Source: Alphaproteobacteria bacterium
GTDB lineage: Bacteria > Myxococcota_A > UBA796 > UBA2385
Reading direction: 5' to 3'
Length of the DNA stretch: 64,000 nucleotides
Assembly (NCBI GenBank): GCA_020632755.1
Contig: JACKEY010000004.1
Coordinates: forward strand, 643,501 to 707,500
Shown: positions 31,845 to 39,621 of the stretch, in pieces
How the letters are laid out: the number at the start of each line of letters is the position of its first letter
Numbering within the stretch: the stretch's first letter is position 1
Made by a program: the position numbers and the translations under genes
The notes under the pieces: generated by a model
Told to the model about the DNA's origin: nothing
The model's input: only the letters and a program-made list of their open reading frames with translations
Databases searched by the model: none

Positions 31845-32480
31845 ATGTACATCGATCCACAGGACTGGTCCGGGACCGAGGTCTACCGGCTGATGACATC
31901 GCTGGTGGTGCCGCGCCCCATCGCGTGGGTCGGCAGCCGCTCGCGGGCCGGCGTCGACAACCTCGCTCCTTTCTCGTACTTCATGGCGGTCTCCTCCCGC
32001 CCCGCCGCGCTGGCCCTGTCCATCGCACGGGTCCGGCGGAGCCCGGAAGGCCCGCTGCAGCTCAAGGACAGCGCGCGCAACGTCCTGGACACCGGCGTCC
32101 TGACCGTGTCGCTGGTGTCCCGGGCGCTGGGCCCCGACATGGTGGACACCAGCCTGTCCTGGCCGTCGGACCGCAGCGAATTCGACGCCTGCGGACTGAC
32201 CGCCGTGTCCGGCGATCGCGTGGCCGCGCCCTTTCCCGGCGAAGCCGCGGTCGCGATGGAGTGCCAGCTCGCCCACACCATCGACATGGGCAGCACCCAC
32301 CTGTTCGTGGTCGAGGTGCTGTGCTTCCACGTCGACGACGCCCTGGTGCCGGCCGATCGGGCCGACGACCGCCTGTTCGCGGTCGATCCTCGGGCCCTCG
32401 ACCCGCTGGCTCGCCTGGGCGGCGCCTCGTACACGGCCCTCGGCGATCTGTTCGCCCTGAAGCCACGGCGGACCCCCTGA
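31845..32480 (+). CDS. Flavin reductase-like FMN-binding protein (split-barrel)
   Basis: 211 residues with the typical opening of this family, 'LMTSLVVPRPIAWVGS' followed by 'NLAPFSYFMAVSS' and a strand with 'DTGVLTVSLV', then 'FVVEVLCFHVDDAL'. The family binds FMN in a split-barrel and includes flavin reductases and DIM6/NTAB-like proteins of unknown reaction. The partner oxygenase, if any, is not nearby. The stop is overlapped by the next gene (CTGA). Confidence 0.85.
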   Translation: MYIDPQDWSGTEVYRLMTSLVVPRPIAWVGSRSRAGVDNLAPFSYFMAVSSRPAALALSIARVRRSPEGPLQLKDSARNVLDTGVLTVSLVSRALGPDMVDTSLSWPSDRSEFDACGLTAVSGDRVAAPFPGEAAVAMECQLAHTIDMGSTHLFVVEVLCFHVDDALVPADRADDRLFAVDPRALDPLARLGGASYTALGDLFALKPRRTP

Positions 32481-33265
32481 GTCGCTGCCCCCTCGGCTGG
32501 GCGCTGGCGCTGGCGCTGGCGGTGGGGCCGGGCTGCGGTCCACGCACGGACGCCGAGCGCTACGCCTACGCGCTGACCGACGCCCCGGACTTCGACCGGG
32601 CCCGGGAGAGCTGCCTGGGCATCCGCGCGTCGATGAGCCGCGGCGACTGCCTGGTGGCGGCCATGGAGCGCTTCGATCGGCTGGAGGCGGTGGACTGCGA
32701 CGCCATGCGCGCCGACGAGCCGGCGCTGGCCCTCTGGCGGGACGAGTGCCGGTTCCTGCTGGCCGAGCGCCAGCGCGGCGCAGGAGCGCTGCTCGAGGCG
32801 GTGGACACCTGCCAGTCGACCCGCTTCCACCGCCAGTGTCTGTGGCACCTGGTCCAGGACGAAGCCGAGGCGTCCCTGGACGAGAGCCCGCTGCAGGCCG
32901 AGGCGCGGCTCGGGATCTTCGCCGGCGCCCACCGGATCCCGGACGCTGCCGTCCAGTTCTGGACCATCCGGACCCGCACGCGCGCTGCGAAGGGCGTGCC
33001 TCCCGACGAGCGTGACTGTGACAGCCTGGCCGACCGCGAGTCGTGCATCGAGGGCGTGCGACGGTACATCCGGCTGACCCTCGACACCCGCGCCCGCCAC
33101 CTCGACACCAGCGGATGCGACGAGGAGCACGACGTCTCGGGTACCTTGTCCGGACGACGCGCGTGGGTCGACGGCCCTGCCGCCCGAGACACCGTGCGTC
33201 GCTGGTGGGAGCTGCGCTGCCGGGCGCCTGCCCCATCGGGAGGTTCGAGAGCCCTCCCGCCTTGA
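32477..33265 (+). CDS. Exported Cys-containing protein, unknown; probable CTG start
   Basis: About 262 residues. The open frame begins in the flavin reductase gene, but a signal-like segment ('SRCPLGWALALALAVGPGC') starts exactly where CTG overlaps the previous stop (CTGA, 32477). No ATG, GTG or TTG is available at that place; the next is GTG 32522, which would remove the hydrophobic part. The mature protein is rich in Cys, Arg and Glu with Cys pairs in helices ('RGDCLVAAM', 'DCDAM', 'CQSTRFHRQCLW'). No family recognised, and the lipobox is poor. It shares this Cys-in-helix style with the proteins at 2774 and 39622. Confidence 0.5.
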   Translation: MSRCPLGWALALALAVGPGCGPRTDAERYAYALTDAPDFDRARESCLGIRASMSRGDCLVAAMERFDRLEAVDCDAMRADEPALALWRDECRFLLAERQRGAGALLEAVDTCQSTRFHRQCLWHLVQDEAEASLDESPLQAEARLGIFAGAHRIPDAAVQFWTIRTRTRAAKGVPPDERDCDSLADRESCIEGVRRYIRLTLDTRARHLDTSGCDEEHDVSGTLSGRRAWVDGPAARDTVRRWWELRCRAPAPSGGSRALPP

Positions 33266-33288
33266 CCTTTCCCGGCACCGGGACGTGC

Positions 33289-34080
33289 ATGCGGCTGGCG
33301 ATCTACATCGACGGGGCGAACTTCTACCAAGGCCTCCAGCGCATGCTCCCGGGGGTCGAACTCGACTATGCCGCCTTGGGGCGTTGGCTGACCGCGCGGG
33401 TCGGTGGGGACGAGGCCACCCTGGTCGGGGCCCGCTACTACGCGGCCGGCGAAGATCCTCAGCTGCTGGGCTTCCTCGACCACCTCCAGGGGATCCAGGG
33501 CTACCTGCTCCGCCGCGGGCGGCTGGCCGAAGCGGAGCGCAGCTGTCCGCAGTGTGGTCATGCCTGGCTGGAGCGCCGCGAGAAGGCGGTCGACACGGCC
33601 ATCGTCGCCGACCTCGTGCTGCACGCCAGCCAGGGCAGCTTCGATCGAGCCGTGCTGCTCAGCGGCGACGAGGATCTGCTGCCCGGCGTGCGCGCGGCCC
33701 ACGAGCTCGGCCGGCCGGTGTGGGTCGCCACATGGGCGGGCCGCGGGCTGGGCGAGGAGCTCCGAGGAGAGGCCTTCGAGAGCATCGACCTGATGGAGGG
33801 AGTGGCGAGCTTCTCCACCGGCCGGCTGCGGGAGCACTCGGTGCGGGAGGGCGACGACGGAGTGCTCGAGCAGATCGAGCAGGGCGTCCGGTACTTCGGC
33901 GCCCGGGGCGGGCACCTGGGCCGCTGGTACTTCGAGCACCGCTGGTCGGCCCGCGGGCCCTGCGCGGAGCCCGGTGCCGAGCGGGTCGAGGCCGTCGCGC
34001 GCTTGATCGCGGCCGGGCGGGTCCAGGCCTACACCACGGATCTGCGGGGACGCGAGGTCGAGGCCATCCGGCCGGTGTGA
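33289..34080 (+). CDS. NYN/PIN-like domain protein (LabA/DUF88 family), putative ribonuclease
   Basis: 263 residues; ATG 33289. The N-terminal 160 residues form a NYN domain: 'LAIYIDGANFYQGL' with the first acidic residue, 'EKAVDTAIVADLVLHA' with the central Asp, and 'VLLSGDEDLLPGV' with the last acidic cluster. These carboxylates bind metal in PIN-like nucleases that cut RNA. A 'CPQCGHAW' Cys pair sits just before the second motif, as in many LabA/DUF88 proteins. The last 90 residues are an extra helical region of unknown role. No toxin/antitoxin partner is seen. Confidence 0.85.
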   Translation: MRLAIYIDGANFYQGLQRMLPGVELDYAALGRWLTARVGGDEATLVGARYYAAGEDPQLLGFLDHLQGIQGYLLRRGRLAEAERSCPQCGHAWLERREKAVDTAIVADLVLHASQGSFDRAVLLSGDEDLLPGVRAAHELGRPVWVATWAGRGLGEELRGEAFESIDLMEGVASFSTGRLREHSVREGDDGVLEQIEQGVRYFGARGGHLGRWYFEHRWSARGPCAEPGAERVEAVARLIAAGRVQAYTTDLRGREVEAIRPV

Positions 34081-34121
34081 CCTGCACGGGTGCGGGACGA
34101 GACGGCCGACGCCGGATCCAC

Positions 34122-34127
34122 TACGCT
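34122..34127 (+). promoter_or_regulatory. -10-like hexamer TACGCT, 6 nt before a 30-codon ORF
   Basis: TACGCT, six bases, then ATG 34134. The same hexamer with the same spacing occurs at 34785-34797. Confidence 0.4.
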
Positions 34128-34133
34128 GCGCCC

Positions 34134-34226
34134 ATGCCGGTGCCCCTGCAGCCCGTGTCCGTGTTCGCGCTCTGTTCGTGCACGCTCTGTCCGTTCGGGC
34201 GCTTCCGTGCCGGAAACGCACCATGA
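34134..34226 (+). CDS. Small ORF (30 aa) with CSCTLC motif, translationally coupled to the next gene
   Basis: Thirty codons encoding a peptide with 'ALCSCTLCPFGRF' in its centre. Its stop overlaps the ATG of the next gene (ATGA), and TACGCT lies exactly 6 nt before its own ATG. The Cys-x-Cys-x2-Cys cluster could bind a metal, or the ORF could be a leader peptide whose translation controls the following gene. No homology can be claimed. Confidence 0.4.
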   Translation: MPVPLQPVSVFALCSCTLCPFGRFRAGNAP

Positions 34227-34696
34227 GCGAAGGACCGCGCCTCGTGCGGAGCATCACCCCTTCGCCGGCCGACGTGCGCCGGCGCGCCACGCTGATCGGC
34301 GCCGCCTTGTTCGTGGTGGTGATGCTGGGGCTCGTGCTGTGGGGCTCGGCGCCGACCCAGGACGCAGGCGTGCGCGTGGTCATCGCGGCGCCCGACGGTT
34401 CGCTGCTCGCGGTCGACGGGCGGCCGCGGCCGGTGCTCGGCACCGACGGCAACCACCTGCTCACCTTGGAGCCGGGGCGACACGAGGTGGCCGTCACCCT
34501 GAAGTCCGGAACGGTGCTCGAGCACGACCTGCGGCTCGACGATGGCCAGTCGTCGGTCCGCCTGGAGGTCCGGTTCAGCCGCCGCACGGGCGGCTGGTCG
34601 ATCGTCGATCTCGACGTCGAAGACGCGGCGCGGGCGGCCGAGAAGGCCGAGCGGGAGGCGCGGGGAGTGAAGCCCCGACAGGACGCGCCGCTCTGA
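34223..34696 (+). CDS. Single-TM protein with PEGA-like extracytoplasmic domain
   Basis: 157 residues from ATG 34223 (GTG 34178 is a less likely upstream option). A cytoplasmic Arg-rich N-terminus, one membrane helix (about 36-56), then a short beta-sandwich domain ('VRVVIAAPDGSLLAVDGRP', 'LLTLEPGRHEVAVTL') of PEGA type, then a charged Ala/Glu/Lys tail. PEGA domains are found on surface proteins and at kinase C-termini, as in two kinases here. Function unknown. Confidence 0.65.
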   Translation: MSEGPRLVRSITPSPADVRRRATLIGAALFVVVMLGLVLWGSAPTQDAGVRVVIAAPDGSLLAVDGRPRPVLGTDGNHLLTLEPGRHEVAVTLKSGTVLEHDLRLDDGQSSVRLEVRFSRRTGGWSIVDLDVEDAARAAEKAEREARGVKPRQDAPL

Positions 34697-34784
34697 CCCG
34701 GCGCCTGCATCCCGCTGTCATCTGTCAGTCGAAAACGCTGTAGCGGCCGGTACTTCCGGCGTGGCCACCCCTGGCTGCCTGGAC

Positions 34785-34790
34785 TACGCT
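34785..34790 (+). promoter_or_regulatory. -10-like hexamer TACGCT, 6 nt before lipoprotein ATG
   Basis: GACTACGCT, six bases, ATG 34797. Matches the element at 34122 in both sequence and spacing. Confidence 0.45.
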
Positions 34791-34796
34791 CCGGCC

Positions 34797-35468
34797 ATGC
34801 GACACGACACCAAGCTGCTGGCCGGTCTGCTCCTGCCCCTCCCGCTGGCGATCGCCTGCCTCAAGGACGAGAGCACCCCCTTCCCCGACGGCCTCGAACC
34901 GCTCGAGGACTGCTCCCCCGGCTTTCCCGGCGGCGAAGACAGCACCCCCGAGCAGATCAACAGCGCGGGCGGCGAGGACGAGGACAACGACTGGTACTGG
35001 GGCCACTCCTGCGGCTACATCCACGCCGATGTCGACCAGGTGTGGGACGCCCTGCAGGATGCGGACGTCATCGTCGACCGCCGCCGTGTGTCCGAGTGGT
35101 CCGTGACCGAGACCGATCGTGAGCCCGAGTACGACGTGTCCTTCCGCGTCCACAACCTGGTCGAGGATCTGCTGACGGTCGAGTACGACATCGACTGGCG
35201 CCAGGGCATCTGGGAACAGTCCGACGACGGTGTCGTCGAGTCGGTGGCCATCCGCTGGCAGAAGACCGAAGGCGTCGCGATCATCGAGGTGATCGAGGGC
35301 AGCATGGTCATCCAGCAGGTGGACGACGGCGTCACCAGCATCGAGATCGTCGAGCACGTCAAGGCGCCGCAGTTCTCGGGCGACGAGGTCGAGCAGTTCA
35401 CCATCGACCTGTACGACTCGGCGCTCGCCTGGATCGACGGCAAGTCGCTGCCGGTCTACGACGACTGA
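34797..35468 (+). CDS. Lipoprotein with START/SRPBCC-like domain
   Basis: 223 residues from ATG 34797; a GTG at 34761 lies upstream of the putative -10 and is not used. The lipobox is 'LAIAC'. An acidic Gly/Ser linker is followed by about 160 residues resembling a polyketide-cyclase/START fold: 'HADVDQVWDALQDADVIVD' (the family opening), then many beta strands with Glu/Asp/Val, and a C-terminal long helix. Such domains bind hydrophobic molecules. Ligand unknown. Confidence 0.65.
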   Translation: MRHDTKLLAGLLLPLPLAIACLKDESTPFPDGLEPLEDCSPGFPGGEDSTPEQINSAGGEDEDNDWYWGHSCGYIHADVDQVWDALQDADVIVDRRRVSEWSVTETDREPEYDVSFRVHNLVEDLLTVEYDIDWRQGIWEQSDDGVVESVAIRWQKTEGVAIIEVIEGSMVIQQVDDGVTSIEIVEHVKAPQFSGDEVEQFTIDLYDSALAWIDGKSLPVYDD

Positions 35469-35517
35469 GCACGCGCCCCAGCGCTCGAGCTGCGTGGACG
35501 GCCCGCTGGGGGGCTCC

Positions 35518-35612
35518 GGGGCTGATGGCGAAGGGGTCTCCGTCGGGACGTTTCGCCGGCCTTCGGCCGCCTGCAAATGTCCCGACTGCGACCCCGTTCG
35601 CCCGCCCCTGCG
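35518..35612 (+). repeat. Nested-palindrome dispersed repeat, copy C
   Basis: From GGGGCTGATGGCGAAGGGG to CCCCTGCG. Core 35542-35586 with arms GTCGGGACGTTT / AAATGTCCCGAC; the inner stem is CGGCC-TTC-GGCCG. Flanks nearly match copy B: both have GGGGTCT before the core and CTGCGACCCCGT after it. It begins 50 bp past the preceding lipoprotein stop. Confidence 0.75.
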
Positions 35613-35680
35613 CCCCCCAGCGGGCCTTCGTCGGGCTGGACGCACGGGTGGCGTGCGCCGATCGAGCCTCGTCCTGCGAC

Positions 35681-35711
35681 CCTCCCCCTGCGGCGACGCC
35701 GTGGGGGGAGG
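35681..35711 (+). terminator. GC-rich hairpin in the gap before the convergent PDH genes
   Basis: CCTCCCCCTGCGGC pairs with GCCGTGGGGGGAGG around an ACG-type loop, about 14 bp with two weak positions. It lies between convergent gene ends (35468 and 35845). No T-run. The remainder of this 376-bp gap shows no gene. Confidence 0.4.
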
Positions 35712-35844
35712 TGGACGGCCGCAGGCCGGCCGGAGGGGGGGCGGCAGGACCCGGTGGCCGGCGGGTCGGTCGGAACGCCGTCGGCCCCGGAGCGGCGTCG
35801 GGGACAGGTCGAACGTCCCGCGGGGTCGCAGGGGCGAAGGGAGG

Positions 35845-37179
<1,335 letters not shown>

Positions 37180-37210
37180 CTTCTTGTCCGTGGGGGAGAG
37201 GGGGAGGGGC

Positions 37211-38233
37211 TCAGGCGCCCTGCTGGGGCAGGTCGAGCGCGTTGTCCTGGGCGACGTCGCGGCCGAGCACGCGGTGCACGGCGGCGATCACCCGCGGCGG
37301 GCTCGGCATGACGAGCTTCTCGAGGTTCGGGGCGTAGGGCTGGTTCACGTCGCGGTTGCAGACGCGCAGCACGGGCGCGTCCAGCCAGTCGAAGCAGGCC
37401 TCCTGCACCCGGGCGGCCAGCTCGGCGGCGATCCCTGCGAAGGGGTAGCCCTCCTGCACGATGACGCAGTGACCGGTCTTGGCCACCGACGAGAACAGGG
37501 TGTCCTGGTCGAGCGGCCGGATGCTGCGCAGGTCGATGACTTCGGCGGAGATGCCCTGCTCGGCCAGCTGGGCGGCCGCGGCCTCGACCATCATGACCTG
37601 CTTGCCCCAGGTCACCAGCGTCACGTCGGTGCCCTCGCGGCGGATCTTCGCCTGGCCCAGCGGGATCAGGAACTCGTGGTCGGGGACCTCGCCCTTCACG
37701 CCGTAGGTGAGCTCGCTCTCCAGGAAGACGACCGGGTTGTCGTCGCGGATCGCGGACTTCAGCAGGCCGTAGGCATCGTGGGCGTCGCAGTAGGTGACGA
37801 CCTTGAGCCCGGGGAAGTGGGCGTAGATGCTGTCCACCGACGTGCTGTGCTGGCTGCCCAGGTTCTCGGCCGCGCCGTTGGCGCCGCGGAACACGATGGG
37901 CACCTTGTACTGGCCGCCGGACATCTGGAAGACCTTGGCGGCGCTGTTGATGACCTGATCGTAGGCCACCAGGCTGAAGTTGAAGGTCATGAACTCGATG
38001 ACCGGGCGCATGCCGGCCATCGCGGCCCCGACCCCGAGCCCGGCGAAGCCGCCCTCGGCGATGGGCGTGTCCACCACCCGGTCCTCGCCGAACTCGTCCA
38101 GCAGCCCCTGGCTGACCTTGTAGGCGCCGTTGTAGTGAGCGACTTCCTCGCCCATCAGGAAGACGCTCTCGTCACGGAGCATCTCCTCGCGCAACGCCCG
38201 GCGCAGGGCTTCGCGGATCTGCAGCTTGGCCAT
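37211..38233 (-). CDS. pdhB: Pyruvate dehydrogenase E1 component, beta subunit
   Basis: 340 residues from ATG 38233, which comes 1 nt after the E1alpha stop with AAGGAG upstream; the extra N-terminal codons upstream are in the E1alpha region and are unlike the family. The family opening 'IREALRRALREEMLRDESVF', 'GEEVAHYNGAYKVSQGL', 'DTPIAEGGFAGLGVGAA' and C-terminal transketolase domain 'GHCVIVQEGYPFAGIAAEL' are all present. It forms the ThDP active site with E1alpha and decarboxylates pyruvate. Confidence 0.96.
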   Translation of the reverse strand: MAKLQIREALRRALREEMLRDESVFLMGEEVAHYNGAYKVSQGLLDEFGEDRVVDTPIAEGGFAGLGVGAAMAGMRPVIEFMTFNFSLVAYDQVINSAAKVFQMSGGQYKVPIVFRGANGAAENLGSQHSTSVDSIYAHFPGLKVVTYCDAHDAYGLLKSAIRDDNPVVFLESELTYGVKGEVPDHEFLIPLGQAKIRREGTDVTLVTWGKQVMMVEAAAAQLAEQGISAEVIDLRSIRPLDQDTLFSSVAKTGHCVIVQEGYPFAGIAAELAARVQEACFDWLDAPVLRVCNRDVNQPYAPNLEKLVMPSPPRVIAAVHRVLGRDVAQDNALDLPQQGA

Positions 38234-38234
38234 C

Positions 38235-39335
38235 TCAGGACTCCTTGCCGGACAGCGGGGTGTCGGCGGCCAGGCTGGTCTCCTGCGCGCCGTAGACGAA
38301 GTCGTAGAGGGTCGCCGGGTCGGGCCAGGCGCTCTGGTCGGCGAAGTCCCAGGCGTCCTGGGCCTCGGCATCGATGTCCGCGTGGATGCCGTCGATCACG
38401 TCCTGGCCGACGCCGTGCTGGTCCTGCAGCTTCGCGGCGGTCAGGAGCAGCGGGTCGCTGCGTTCCTTCTGGCCGTCGAGCTCGCCCTGGGGCCGGTACT
38501 TGGCCGGGTCGCTCATGCTGTGGCCGCGGTAGCGGTAGGTGATGATCTCGAGCAGCACCGGGCCGTGCTCCAGCGCGTGCTTGCGGGCGGCGGCGACGCG
38601 CTGGCGCACGTGCTCGACGTCCCAGCCTTCGAGCTGCTCGCGGGTCATGCCGACGCCGCGGGCCCGCAGGCTCATGTCGGTCAGCGCCGACTGGCGGTGC
38701 AGCGGCGTGCCCATGGCGTACCAGTTGTTCTCGCAGATGAACACGACCGGCAGCTTGTAGAGCTCGGCCAGGCACAGGGCCTCGAAGAAGGCGCCCTGGT
38801 TGGCGGCGCCGTCGCCGAAGAACACGACGCAGACCTTGTCGAGCTTCTTCTGCTTGCAGGCCCAGGCGACCCCGTTGGCCATCGGCACGTGGGCGCCGAC
38901 GATGCCGTAGCCGCCCATGAAGTCGACGCTCTTGTCGAAGATGTGCATGGACCCGCCCTGGCCCTTGCTGGCGCCGGTCTCGCGACCGAACAGCTCGGCC
39001 ATGATCGCGCGGGCCGGCACGCCCTTCGCCAGGGCGTGGCCGTGCTCGCGGTAGGCGGTGATCCAGTGGTCGCCGCCCGTCGCGGCGGCCGCGCCCACGG
39101 CCACGGACTCCTGGCCGATGTACAGGTGGCAGAAGCCCAGGATCTTGCGCTGGGTGTAGGCCTTCGCCGCGAGCTCCTCGACCCGGCGCATCAGCGCCAT
39201 CTGCCGGTACAGCTCCAGCAGCTGGTCCTTGTCTGCGTCGGGGAGGGGGTTCTCGGGAGGCAGCCCGCGGTCGGCCGGGGGCGGCTCGACGTGGTGCCCG
39301 CTGGGGGCGTCCGCGGGGGAGGGGGAGTCGGACAT
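38235..39335 (-). CDS. pdhA: Pyruvate dehydrogenase E1 component, alpha subunit
   Basis: 366 residues; first gene of the operon, GGAG 6 nt before ATG 39335. The ThDP-binding motif runs from 'FFGDGAANQGAFFEAL' to 'FICENN'; 'GQESVAVGAA' and 'ITAYREHGHALAKG' precede it, and the phosphorylation-loop equivalent 'YRYRGHSMSDP' follows. The 45-residue N-terminal Pro/Ser/Asp extension is unconserved. The long, C/T-rich 5' region (minus strand) is shared with the divergent Sel1 gene in a 286-bp intergenic region. Confidence 0.96.
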   Translation of the reverse strand: MSDSPSPADAPSGHHVEPPPADRGLPPENPLPDADKDQLLELYRQMALMRRVEELAAKAYTQRKILGFCHLYIGQESVAVGAAAATGGDHWITAYREHGHALAKGVPARAIMAELFGRETGASKGQGGSMHIFDKSVDFMGGYGIVGAHVPMANGVAWACKQKKLDKVCVVFFGDGAANQGAFFEALCLAELYKLPVVFICENNWYAMGTPLHRQSALTDMSLRARGVGMTREQLEGWDVEHVRQRVAAARKHALEHGPVLLEIITYRYRGHSMSDPAKYRPQGELDGQKERSDPLLLTAAKLQDQHGVGQDVIDGIHADIDAEAQDAWDFADQSAWPDPATLYDFVYGAQETSLAADTPLSGKES

Positions 39336-39621
39336 CCGGTGCTCCGGTCGGATGGAGGGGCCCGGCCTGCCGCGCCTCGGGAGAGGACGAGCGGTCGAGG
39401 AGGGCGTGGCGGTCTCGGCAAGCAGGGAGGGGCCGGCCAGGGGGAAGGGACTGGCGGGCCCGCGCGTGCGTCTGGCACCCTATCAACCCCGAGCGCTCGT
39501 GCGTGGCCGTCCCTCCGCACCCGCCTCCTCGGACCGGCTCCGCCGCGCCTGGCATGGCGCACCCGCCCACCGCACCCGCCCCCGGGGCATTAAGGGCGGG
39601 CACCTCCTCACAGGAAGTCCG

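Noticed and set aside
33262..33291. TTGACC before the NYN gene as a promoter -35
   Set aside because: The matching -10 position would fall on the start codon itself; no TA-rich box is present.
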